DNA from: an uncultured Rhodospirillaceae bacterium
Lineage (GTDB): Bacteria; Pseudomonadota; Alphaproteobacteria; Thalassobaculales; Thalassobaculaceae
DNA length: 9,357 nt
NCBI GenBank assembly: GCA_937891725.1
Contig: CALAHL010000852.1
Coordinates: forward strand, 1 to 9,357
Direction: 5' to 3'
Of this stretch, positions 1 through 6,496 are shown one piece after another. The first letter of the stretch is position 1, and each line of letters starts with the position of its first letter. The notes under the pieces are model-generated. The model was given only the letters and a program-made list of their open reading frames with translations, had not been told where the DNA came from and made no database searches. The position numbers were made by a program, and so were the translations under genes.

Positions 1-339
1 CGGCTCAAGTCCGGTGAAGCTGAGGCTCACCGACCGGCCGCCGACCGTCACCTCCGTCACGGCGGAGACTTTCTCGCCGCCCGCCACCAGCTCGAAGGGC
101 TGGTAGACTGACAGGCCTTGCCCGCCCGGATCGGTGTCGAAGATCAGATTTCCGGCGGATCCCACAAGATCGATTGTCAGATCGGCGATCCGCACATCGC
201 AGGTGGACGAATTGGTGATGGTGAAGCTGTCCTTCGGCGCCCCCTCGGTGAACAGAATTTTGATATCCGGTCCGGCCGCGCTGGCGGGAGCCACGAAACC
301 GGCGGCGAACAGGGCCGTCAAAAGAGCTGTGCGAAACAT
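1..339 (-). CDS. Small secreted protein of unknown function, N-terminal part (C-terminus beyond window)
   Basis: The 113 visible codons begin at an ATG (337-339) with a GGAGG site 5 bases upstream (345-349) and stay open to base 1, so the gene continues off the left edge. The first ~23 residues look like a Sec signal peptide: MFRTA, a hydrophobic core, then an APASAA-type cleavage region. The mature part begins near GPDIKILFTEGAPKD and is rich in short beta-prone stretches (SFTITNSS, LTIDLVG, NLIFDTDPGG, PFELVAGGEK), suggesting an exported beta-sandwich. From memory it resembles small periplasmic proteins of Rhodobacteraceae-like bacteria that pipelines sometimes label 'aggregation factor core protein'; that label has little functional meaning. 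No catalytic motif is visible, although one cysteine follows the 'NSST' segment. It is divergent from the dehydratase gene, with a 111-base gap. That it is a real secreted protein is fairly sure; its function is unknown. Confidence 0.72.
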   Translation of the reverse strand, partial: MFRTALLTALFAAGFVAPASAAGPDIKILFTEGAPKDSFTITNSSTCDVRIADLTIDLVGSAGNLIFDTDPGGQGLSVYQPFELVAGGEKVSAVTEVTVGGRSVSLSFTGLEP

Positions 340-372
340 CGAAACCTCCAGTGCTGTCCTGGAGTGAATTAG

Positions 373-394
373 ATTGCCGGGGACTTATGGCAAT
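373..394. promoter_or_regulatory. Short dyad between the secreted-protein gene and the IlvD-type gene
   Basis: A perfect 6-base inverted repeat, ATTGCC (373-378) and GGCAAT (389-394), is separated by 10 bases. It lies in the 111-base divergent gap that must hold promoters for both flanking genes, so it could be an operator. A dyad this short is expected by chance at appreciable frequency in a gap of this size, and I see no convincing -35/-10 pair around it, so the call is weak. Confidence 0.2.
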
Positions 395-450
395 TACCAC
401 GCCGGGCCATTAGCATCGTCGCAAAACACCGAAACGAGGAAACGCCAATC

Positions 451-2184
451 ATGTCTGACGAAATCAAACCCCGGGGCCTGGCACGCGGCCTGACCAATTA
501 CGGCGACAACGCGTTCAGCCTGTATCTGCGGCGGTCGATGGCCTCGTCGATGGGCTATTCCAAGGACATGCTGAACAAGCCGGTGATCGGGATCTGCAGC
601 TCGGGCAGCGGCTACAACAATTGCCACCGCCTGATGCCGGAACTGGTTGAAGCCACCAAGCGCGGCGTGCTGGCGGCCGGCGGCCTGCCGATCGATTTCC
701 CGACCATCTCGCTGGGCGAAGTGTTCCTGAGCCCGACCTCGATGATGTACCGCAATCTGATGAGCATGGATGTGGAGGAGATGATCCGCGCCCAGCCGAT
801 GGATGCGGTCGTGGTGATCGGCGGCTGCGACAAGACCATGCCGGCCCAGCTGATGGGTGCGGCCAACGCGGAAGTGCCGGTGGTGCATTGCGTGGTCGGC
901 CCGATGATGACCTCGCCCTATAACGGCGACCGCCTGGGCGCGTGCACCGATTGCCGCCGCTTCTGGGGCAAGTACCGGGCGGGTGAGATTGACGAGGCCG
1001 GCATCAACCGGGTCGAAACAGGGCTCGCCACCACGGCAGGCACCTGTGCCGTGATGGGCACCGCCAGCACCATGGCCGCGATCGCCGAGACCCTGGGCAT
1101 GCTGCTGCCGGGAACCGCAACCATTCCCGCCATTCACGCCGACCGGATCCGGGCCGCCGAAGCCTCCGGCGTGCGGGCGATGGAACTGGCGCTGGCCACC
1201 GGATCTGACAAGCTGCTGCCGCGCGACATTATCACCAAGGACAGTGTCGAGAATGCGCTGCGGGTGCTGCTGGCGATTGGTGGATCGACCAATGCGATCG
1301 TTCACCTGACGGCGGTTGCCGGACGGCTCGGAATCCCTGTTCCACTCGACCGGCTGAACGTGATGTCGGACGAGACTCCGGTGATCGTGGATCTGAAGCC
1401 GACTGGCCAGCACTACATGGAAGATCTGTTCGCCGCCGGTGGCATCGGCGCCGTGCTGAAGGAACTGCGCCCGCTGCTGAACCTCGACTGCATGACGGTG
1501 GCCGGCGAGACCCTGGGCCAGCGGCTCGACCGGGAGCTGGAGGAGAACCTGTGGTGTGATCCCGAGGTGGTGAAGCCGCTGACGGCCCCCTACCAGGACA
1601 AGGGGGGTCTGGTGGCGCTGTTCGGCTCGCTCGCGCCGCGCGGTGCCATCCTCAAACGCTCCGCCGCCGACCCCAAACTGTTCGAGACCGAAGGCCGGGC
1701 GGTGGTGTTCAAGGATCTGGCCGATCTGGCCGCCCGGATCGACAGCGACGATCTGGATGTGAAACCGGACGATGTTCTGGTGTTGCAGAACGCCGGACCG
1801 AAAAGCCCCGCCGCCATGCCGGAAGCCGGTTACCTGCCGATTCCGAAAAAGCTCGCACGGGCCGGGCTGAAGGACATGCTGCGGATCTCGGACGCTCGGA
1901 TGTCCGGCACCGCCTTCGGCACCATCGTGCTGCACGTCACACCGGAGGCCGCCGACGGTGGGCCGCTGGGTCTGGTGCGGGACGGCGACCGGATCAAGGT
2001 GTCGGTGCAGAACCGGACGATCGAGCTGCTGGTGGACCAGGCCGAACTGGACAAGCGCCGGGCCGCCTCCCCGCCGACCGCAGCCCAGCCGGAGTTCAAA
2101 CGCGGCTACCGCAAGATCTACATGGATCACGTGCTGCAGGCCGACGGCGGGGTCGATTTCGACTTCCTACGGGCGGTGGACTAG
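451..2184 (+). CDS. IlvD/Edd-family dehydratase, pentonate/aldonate dehydratase type ([2Fe-2S])
   Basis: At 577 aa this is full length for the sugar-acid branch of the dihydroxy-acid dehydratase family, which removes water from an aldonate to give a 2-keto-3-deoxy acid in the cytoplasm. Three cysteines match the [2Fe-2S] ligands known from L-arabinonate dehydratase: C58 (NNCHR), C126 (GGCDKT) and C199 (AGTCAVMG). E90, D127 and K128 sit where the metal-site residues and modified lysine are expected, and S485 in RMSGTAFG is the likely catalytic serine. The GACTDCRRFWGKYRAGE segment (163-179) and the C-terminal DHVLQADGG are typical of pentonate-type enzymes rather than biosynthetic IlvD. An unusual detail is the CSSGSGYNNC segment (49-58), which has an extra cysteine. 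The ATG follows CGAGGA (435-440) by 10 bases. The gene appears monocistronic, ending at an inverted repeat. Substrate (arabonate, xylonate, fuconate, galactonate or other) is not resolvable; a sugar-acid enzyme is much more likely than branched-chain amino acid synthesis. Confidence 0.9.
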   Translation: MSDEIKPRGLARGLTNYGDNAFSLYLRRSMASSMGYSKDMLNKPVIGICSSGSGYNNCHRLMPELVEATKRGVLAAGGLPIDFPTISLGEVFLSPTSMMYRNLMSMDVEEMIRAQPMDAVVVIGGCDKTMPAQLMGAANAEVPVVHCVVGPMMTSPYNGDRLGACTDCRRFWGKYRAGEIDEAGINRVETGLATTAGTCAVMGTASTMAAIAETLGMLLPGTATIPAIHADRIRAAEASGVRAMELALATGSDKLLPRDIITKDSVENALRVLLAIGGSTNAIVHLTAVAGRLGIPVPLDRLNVMSDETPVIVDLKPTGQHYMEDLFAAGGIGAVLKELRPLLNLDCMTVAGETLGQRLDRELEENLWCDPEVVKPLTAPYQDKGGLVALFGSLAPRGAILKRSAADPKLFETEGRAVVFKDLADLAARIDSDDLDVKPDDVLVLQNAGPKSPAAMPEAGYLPIPKKLARAGLKDMLRISDARMSGTAFGTIVLHVTPEAADGGPLGLVRDGDRIKVSVQNRTIELLVDQAELDKRRAASPPTAAQPEFKRGYRKIYMDHVLQADGGVDFDFLRAVD

Positions 2185-2191
2185 CCACCCT

Positions 2192-2257
2192 TCGACGGGC
2201 TCAGGGCGATAAACATTGGGTTCGCTGCATAGGGATTTATCGGGGTGAGCCTGTCGA
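2192..2257. terminator. Imperfect inverted repeat, likely bidirectional terminator between convergent genes
   Basis: The left arm is TCGACGGGCTCA (2192-2203) plus CGATAAA (2207-2213). The right arm is TTTATCG (2236-2242) plus TGAGCCTGTCGA (2246-2257). The outer 12-base stem has one G-T pair, the inner 7-base stem is perfect, a GGG/GGG 3x3 internal bulge separates them, and the loop is 22 bases. It begins 8 bases after the IlvD-type stop (2184), and its right arm lies inside the last codons of queG. The core CTTCGAC(A/G)GGCTCAGGG resembles a dispersed intergenic repeat found in many high-GC proteobacteria (from memory). There is no clear U-tract, so intrinsic termination is inferred from position and structure. 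Confidence 0.55.
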
Positions 2258-3301
2258 GCCCCGATTTCCCAGCCGCGCCATCGCCCAGACCGCCATGGCA
2301 CGGACCAACTCGCTGTCGTCTTGCGCCAATCGCTCCAGCAGCGGGAGCGCCGAGGGGTCGCCGCTGTTGCCGAGCGCGATGGTCACGTTGCGCACGAAAC
2401 GGTCCCGGCCGATCCGTTTGATCGGCGAGCCGGAGAACTTGGCGCGGAATCCGGCATCGTCCAGCTCGGCGAGTTCGGTCAGCAGCGGCAGGGTCAGGTC
2501 GGCGCGGGCGACAAAAGCCAGCTCCTCGGTCGCACTCGCGAACTTGTTCCACGGGCAGACCGCCAGACAATCGTCGCAGCCGTAGATCCGGTTGCCGATG
2601 GCGCCGAGGAATTCCTCCGGAATGTGCCCCCTGTGCTCAATCGTCAGGTAGCTGATGCAGCGCCGCGCATCGAGCTGGTAGGGCCTCGGGAACGCCGCTG
2701 TCGGGCACACGTCCAGGCAGGCTCGGCAGGAGCCGCAATGGTCAATCTCCGGCGCGTCCGGCGCAAGATCCAGCGTGGTGAACACCTCGCCCAGGAACAG
2801 CCACGAGCCATGATCCCGGCTGACCAGATTGCTGTGCTTGCCCTGCCAGCCGACGCCCGCGCGCGCGGCCAGCGGTTTCTCCATCACGGGTGCCGTGTCG
2901 ACGAACACTTTCACGTCGCCGGACGGCTCCCGCCCGTGGGTCTCCTGCAGCCACCGCGCCAGACGCTTGAGCCGCTTCTTGATCAGGTCGTGATAGTCTC
3001 GATGCCGGGCGTAGACCGAGATGTTGCCGCGATCCCGTTCGGCGAGCGACCTCATCGGGTCGTGGTCGGGGCCGTAATTGGCGGCCAGCACGATCACGCT
3101 CCGCGCCTCGCTCCACAGCGCCTTGGGGTGGGAGCGGCGCTCCAGCGTGTCGGCCATCCAGGCCATCTCGCCATGCTCGCCGCCCTCGACGAAACCGGCC
3201 AGCCGCGCCCGTTCCCGCGCGCCCATCTCGGCGGGGGCGATGCCGACCGCGTCGAACCCGATCTCGCGTGCCTTGGTCTTGATCTCTTCGGACAGCGACA
3301 T
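2237..3301 (-). CDS. queG: Epoxyqueuosine reductase QueG
   Basis: QueG reduces epoxyqueuosine to queuosine, the last step of this modification at the wobble base of GUN-anticodon tRNAs, using cobalamin and two [4Fe-4S] clusters. The 354-residue protein has the family layout: an N-terminal cobalamin-binding region with D135 in FVDTAPVMEKP as the likely catalytic acid, the GWQGKHSNL segment (151-159), a ferredoxin-like region with eight cysteines (C189, C192, C195, C199, C215, C242, C245, C249), and a C-terminal HEAT-like helical segment (~297-345). The ATG lies only 5 bases after the NUDIX stop and has no recognisable Shine-Dalgarno site, so translation probably depends on coupling to the NUDIX gene. 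The final residues RGSTGSPR and the TAA come from the inverted repeat downstream, so the native C-terminus may have been replaced. Cytoplasmic; family assignment is very secure. Confidence 0.96.
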   Translation of the reverse strand: MSLSEEIKTKAREIGFDAVGIAPAEMGARERARLAGFVEGGEHGEMAWMADTLERRSHPKALWSEARSVIVLAANYGPDHDPMRSLAERDRGNISVYARHRDYHDLIKKRLKRLARWLQETHGREPSGDVKVFVDTAPVMEKPLAARAGVGWQGKHSNLVSRDHGSWLFLGEVFTTLDLAPDAPEIDHCGSCRACLDVCPTAAFPRPYQLDARRCISYLTIEHRGHIPEEFLGAIGNRIYGCDDCLAVCPWNKFASATEELAFVARADLTLPLLTELAELDDAGFRAKFSGSPIKRIGRDRFVRNVTIALGNSGDPSALPLLERLAQDDSELVRAMAVWAMARLGNRGSTGSPR

Positions 3302-3306
3302 GAGGG

Positions 3307-3798
3307 TCAGATGAGCTGGAAACCCGCCCCCGCCTTGTAGCGCAGGAACGCGTCCCGGGTGCGGGCAAGGTGGACCATGAAAGGCTCGGGCAGGCTCTCG
3401 GGACGTGCCCAGGCCACCTCCAGACTTTCGTGCCCGTCGGCCCGCGGCTCGCCCTCCCAGGCGGTGCAGTGGAACATCATCGAGAACGCCTGCAGACGGT
3501 CTCCGTTCGGGTAGTGCATCAGGTCGTGGACCGGGTGGCTGGCATGGCCGAACGGGATCATCTCACCTGCCACCAGCCCGGTCTCTTCCAGCAGTTCCTG
3601 GCGCGCGGTCTCCTCGATCGACTGGCCCTCCTCGGCCGAGCCGGCGGGTAGCGCCCAGGTGCCGAAATCGCCACGCCGGATCAGCAGGATCTCGCCCGCT
3701 TCGTTCTCGCACACCACCCGAGCGCCGGGCATCAGCACCATCCGATGCCCGATCACCTTGCGAAGCTGGCCGAGATAGCTCTGCTCGAAATCACTCAT
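3307..3798 (-). CDS. NUDIX hydrolase
   Basis: The 163-residue protein is a single NUDIX domain, a fold that usually hydrolyses nucleoside diphosphates linked to another moiety. The NUDIX box runs from G53 to L75 within LPAGSAEEGQ and ARQELLEETGL. The metal-binding glutamates E68, E71 and E72 are present, but two consensus positions differ: Q59 replaces the usual Glu of GX5E, and Q67 replaces the usual Arg of the RE pair. Upstream, GARVVCENEAGEILLIRRGDFGTWALP is the usual beta-strand lead-in. The ATG (3796-3798) lies 10 bases after the permease stop with a weak AGGG site, and the stop lies 5 bases before queG, so the three genes are probably co-transcribed. ADP-ribose- or nucleotide-sugar-type substrates are typical of similar proteins, but nothing here fixes the substrate. 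Confidence 0.9.
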   Translation of the reverse strand: MSDFEQSYLGQLRKVIGHRMVLMPGARVVCENEAGEILLIRRGDFGTWALPAGSAEEGQSIEETARQELLEETGLVAGEMIPFGHASHPVHDLMHYPNGDRLQAFSMMFHCTAWEGEPRADGHESLEVAWARPESLPEPFMVHLARTRDAFLRYKAGAGFQLI

Positions 3799-3808
3799 GC
3801 CGTAGTCC

Positions 3809-4750
3809 CTAAGTTCCGAATGTCCAAGACACCAATAACATGGAGACCGGCAAGGTGATGAATGCGAGTGCGGTCTGGATCGTGGTGATCGCCGCCATCA
3901 GCGGGGCATCGCCGCCCATCTGACGGGCCAGGGTATATGCGGCCGACGCGGTCGGAGCGGCGCCGAACAGCAGCGCGATCATCGTCTCCAGCTCCGACAG
4001 CCCCAGCAGCCGCGCCAGCACGACCACGATCACCGGAAAAACAAGAAGCTTGCCGCCGATCGACAGCAGCAGAGGCAGCGCCGACGCCCGCATCGCCCGC
4101 AGCCGCAGATTGGCACCGACACACATCAGAACGATCGGCAGGGCGGCGTTGCCGATCACCTGGAGGGTCTGATGCAGGATCGGGATCTCGCCCAGCCCGG
4201 TGAGGTTGAACGCCACACCGGAGCCGACCGCGAGGATCAGTGGGTTCCGGGCCAGATCCCGCAGGATCGCCTTGAAGATACTGCCGGTCCGCACCCCCCG
4301 GTTCAGCACCACCATCAGGGGCACGACGCTCAGGTTGGTCACCGGGATCAGCACCGCTGTCGCCAGTGCCGCCAGCGACAGCCCCGGTGCGCCGAACACC
4401 CGCTCGGCCACCGACAGGGCGATGAAGGTGTTGTGCCGCGCCACGCCCTGCATCACCGAACTCGCGCTGTCGTTCGGCAGCCCGGCCAGACGGGCCGAGA
4501 TCAGCCCGAAGGCCAGGGCCGCGAAGAACCCGCCCAGGATCACAACGGCGTAGGAGCCGACCAGATCGAACGAGATCTCAAGCGTCGAGGTCTTGTGGAA
4601 CAGCAGGCACGGCATCAGGACCCAATAGACGAGCTTGTCGTTCAGGTTCCAGAATTCGACATTCGGAATGCCGCCACGCCGCAGCAGGTACCCCAACACG
4701 ATGATCAGGAAGACCGGTGCGATCGAGACAAGGATGGCCGTCAGCGACAT
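3809..4750 (-). CDS. AEC-family (auxin efflux carrier-like) permease
   Basis: The 313-residue integral membrane protein has about ten hydrophobic segments in the AEC pattern. The first is SIAPVFLIIVLGYLLRR (9-25), followed by a short loop and the NLNDKLVYWVLMPCLLF helix (35-51), and the second half begins after RDLARNPLI. The motif QGVARHNTFIAL (101-112), with Arg and Asn in a membrane-facing stretch, is typical of bacterial AEC proteins, which include carboxylate and malonate transporters. Its gene starts 38 bases after the UxaA-type stop on the same strand, so an organic or sugar acid is a reasonable cargo by context, but direction and substrate are unknown. A weak GGGGCGG-type ribosome site precedes the ATG. 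The family call is secure, the cargo inferred. Confidence 0.9.
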   Translation of the reverse strand: MSLTAILVSIAPVFLIIVLGYLLRRGGIPNVEFWNLNDKLVYWVLMPCLLFHKTSTLEISFDLVGSYAVVILGGFFAALAFGLISARLAGLPNDSASSVMQGVARHNTFIALSVAERVFGAPGLSLAALATAVLIPVTNLSVVPLMVVLNRGVRTGSIFKAILRDLARNPLILAVGSGVAFNLTGLGEIPILHQTLQVIGNAALPIVLMCVGANLRLRAMRASALPLLLSIGGKLLVFPVIVVVLARLLGLSELETMIALLFGAAPTASAAYTLARQMGGDAPLMAAITTIQTALAFITLPVSMLLVSWTFGT

Positions 4751-4788
4751 AACGGCCGCCCCTATTCAAGTGGTCGTGCCGCCCGCCG

Positions 4789-6324
4789 TTACATGGTGGC
4801 GCCGATGGCCCAGGGGATGAATTCGTTGTCGCCCATGCCCTGCGCCTCGGACTTGGTGGGTGAGCCGGAGGCGACCTCGAGCAGGCGATCGAAGATCCGC
4901 TGACCCATATCCTCCAGGCTGATGCCCTCGTCCAGCACCGCGCCGCAATTGATGTCCATGTCGTCGGACATGCGGTTGTACATGGCGGTGTTGGTGGCGA
5001 GCTTCATGCTCGGGGCCGGCTTGCAGCCGTAGACCGAGCCGCGCCCGGTGGTGAACGCCACGATGTTCGAGCCGCTGGCGACCTCGCCGGTGATCGAGCA
5101 CGGGTCGTAGCCCGGGCTGTCCATGAACACGAAACCCTTGGCGTCGATGTGCTCGGCGTATTTGTAAACGCCGGCCAGATTGGTGGTGCCGCCCTTGGCC
5201 GCCGCCCCCAGCGATTTTTCGAGAATGGTGGTCAGCCCGCCGGCCTTGTTGCCCGGCGAGGGGTTGTTGTTCATCTCGCCCTTGTTGCGGGCGGTGTAGT
5301 CCTCCCACCACTTGATCCGCTCCACCAGCTTCTCGCCGACCTCGCGGCTGACCGCCCGGCGGGTCAGCAGGTGTTCGGCCCCGTAGATCTCAGGGGTCTC
5401 GGCCAGCACCGCGGTCCCGCCATGCCGGACCAGCAGGTTGGCCGCCTCGCCCAGAGCCGGATTGGCGGTGATCCCGGAATAGGCGTCCGAGCCGCCGCAT
5501 TGCAGCGCCAAGGTGAGTTCGCTTGCCGGGCAGGTCGAGCGGAGCGCCAGATTGGCGGTCGGCAGCATCTCCTTGATGATCGCATGACCCTTGTCGACGG
5601 TCTTCCGCAGCCCGCCGGTATCCTGGATCGTCATGGTCTGGAAGGCCGGGCCCCGCTCCAGCCCGTAGGCCTCCAGCAGGAAGTCGATCTGGTTCACCTC
5701 GCAGCCGAGGCCGACCATCAGGATGCCCGCGAAATTCGGATGCCGCGCCATGCCCCACAAGGTGCGCTGCAGGTTCTCGAACCCGTCGCCGTCCCCCGCC
5801 ATGCCGCAGCCGGTCGAGTGGGTCAGCGCCACCACCCCGTCGACATTCGGGAAGGCCTTCATGATGTCGGGGGTGAAGCTCTCGGCGATGTATTTGGCCG
5901 CCGTGGCCGAGCAGTTCACGCTGGTCAGCACGCCGATATAGTTCCGGGTTCCGATCCGACCGTTTTTGCGCTTGAAGCCCTCGAAGGTGACCCGGTCGCT
6001 GTCGTTGAAATAGGCGGTCGGCTTGGCGTCGACGCAGAACTCGTAGTCGCGGGAAAAGTCCTGCATCTCGACATTGTGGACGTGGACATGTTCGCCCACG
6101 CCGATCTCACCGGTCGCGAAGCCGATGATCTGGTCGTATTTCCGGATCGCCTCCCCCGCCTTGATGACCCGCGTGGCGACCTTGTGACCGGAGGGCACAT
6201 GCTGGGTGGTCGTCACGCTCTCGCCCGGAAGATCCGTCCCCGGCATCAGGTCGACCCGAGCCGTGATCACATTGTCGGACGCGTTGAGACGGACGGCGAT
6301 CGGTGCCGTGGTGGTGTCGGCCAT
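4789..6324 (-). CDS. UxaA/GarD-family sugar-acid dehydratase (altronate/galactarate dehydratase-like)
   Basis: The predicted 511-residue enzyme joins an N-terminal SAF domain (~14-87, with VPSGHKVA at 43-50) to the large UxaA/GarD catalytic region (from ~110). Family landmarks include GRIGTRNYIGV (122-132), VNCSAT (136-141), HSTGCGM, GLGCEVNQ, CGGSDAYSGITANPA, and a C-terminal EFIPWAIGATM. Relatives dehydrate altronate or galactarate to 2-keto-3-deoxy acids. (R)-sulfolactate sulfo-lyase uses the same fold but is normally split into two subunits, so it is less likely. I chose ATG 6322-6324 because GGAGG (6330-6334) sits 5 bases upstream. An upstream in-frame ATG at 6408 would add 28 residues that do not look like this family and lacks support. 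First gene of the minus-strand run and divergent from the MarR-GNAT regulator, which may control it. Substrate not determined. Confidence 0.93.
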   Translation of the reverse strand: MADTTTAPIAVRLNASDNVITARVDLMPGTDLPGESVTTTQHVPSGHKVATRVIKAGEAIRKYDQIIGFATGEIGVGEHVHVHNVEMQDFSRDYEFCVDAKPTAYFNDSDRVTFEGFKRKNGRIGTRNYIGVLTSVNCSATAAKYIAESFTPDIMKAFPNVDGVVALTHSTGCGMAGDGDGFENLQRTLWGMARHPNFAGILMVGLGCEVNQIDFLLEAYGLERGPAFQTMTIQDTGGLRKTVDKGHAIIKEMLPTANLALRSTCPASELTLALQCGGSDAYSGITANPALGEAANLLVRHGGTAVLAETPEIYGAEHLLTRRAVSREVGEKLVERIKWWEDYTARNKGEMNNNPSPGNKAGGLTTILEKSLGAAAKGGTTNLAGVYKYAEHIDAKGFVFMDSPGYDPCSITGEVASGSNIVAFTTGRGSVYGCKPAPSMKLATNTAMYNRMSDDMDINCGAVLDEGISLEDMGQRIFDRLLEVASGSPTKSEAQGMGDNEFIPWAIGATM

Positions 6325-6425
6325 GAAATCCTCCCGGGGATACGTTTGTTCGTTGCAGCCGAGCATACATCCAGGCGGGAGCACCGCAAATGGGATCGTC
6401 GCACGCACCGGATTGGCCGAAAAAC

Positions 6426-6452
6426 AAGATAATTGACTTTGGCAACTATCTT
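6426..6452. promoter_or_regulatory. 27-base imperfect dyad, probable operator for the MarR-GNAT regulator
   Basis: The arms AAGATAATTG (6426-6435) and CAACTATCTT (6443-6452) match as inverted repeats at 9 of 10 positions around a 7-base centre. The element is markedly AT-rich compared with the surrounding GC-rich DNA and lies in the 172-base gap between two divergent genes, one of which encodes a MarR-type regulator. MarR proteins bind palindromes of about this size containing TTG/CAA half-sites, usually overlapping their own promoter. Here the dyad overlaps a candidate -35 box. That the adjacent regulator binds here is inferred. Confidence 0.6.
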
Positions 6453-6462
6453 TTTGATTAAT
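6433..6462 (+). promoter_or_regulatory. Candidate sigma-70 promoter for the MarR-GNAT gene run
   Basis: TTGACT (6433-6438) is a good -35 match, and ATTAAT (6457-6462) is a 4-of-6 match to -10 at 18-base spacing. Transcription would start roughly 30 bases before the Shine-Dalgarno/ATG at 6486-6497. The -35 lies inside the dyad, so a bound repressor would block it. The -10 is weak and I found no equally convincing promoter pointing toward the UxaA-type gene. Confidence 0.4.
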
Positions 6463-6496
6463 TCGAAAACCGTCCTTTCAGCGCCAGGAGGTGGCC

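Noticed and set aside
5..400. A 131-codon minus-strand frame overlapping the secreted-protein gene
   Set aside because: It is Arg-rich and out of frame with the signal-peptide protein, which has the better start, ribosome site and composition.
394..2130. A 578-codon open frame on the minus strand opposite the IlvD-type gene
   Set aside because: Its translation is rich in His, Arg, Gly and Gln with no recognisable domain. It is the antisense shadow of a strongly conserved plus-strand gene in GC-rich DNA.
6325..6408. 28-residue N-terminal extension of the UxaA-type protein from an upstream ATG
   Set aside because: The internal ATG at 6324 has an ideal GGAGG site, and the extension does not resemble the SAF-domain start of the family.
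5149..6432. A 427-codon plus-strand frame opposite the UxaA-type gene
   Set aside because: Low-complexity, His/Arg/Gly-rich translation antisense to a well-supported enzyme; also spans the divergent control region.
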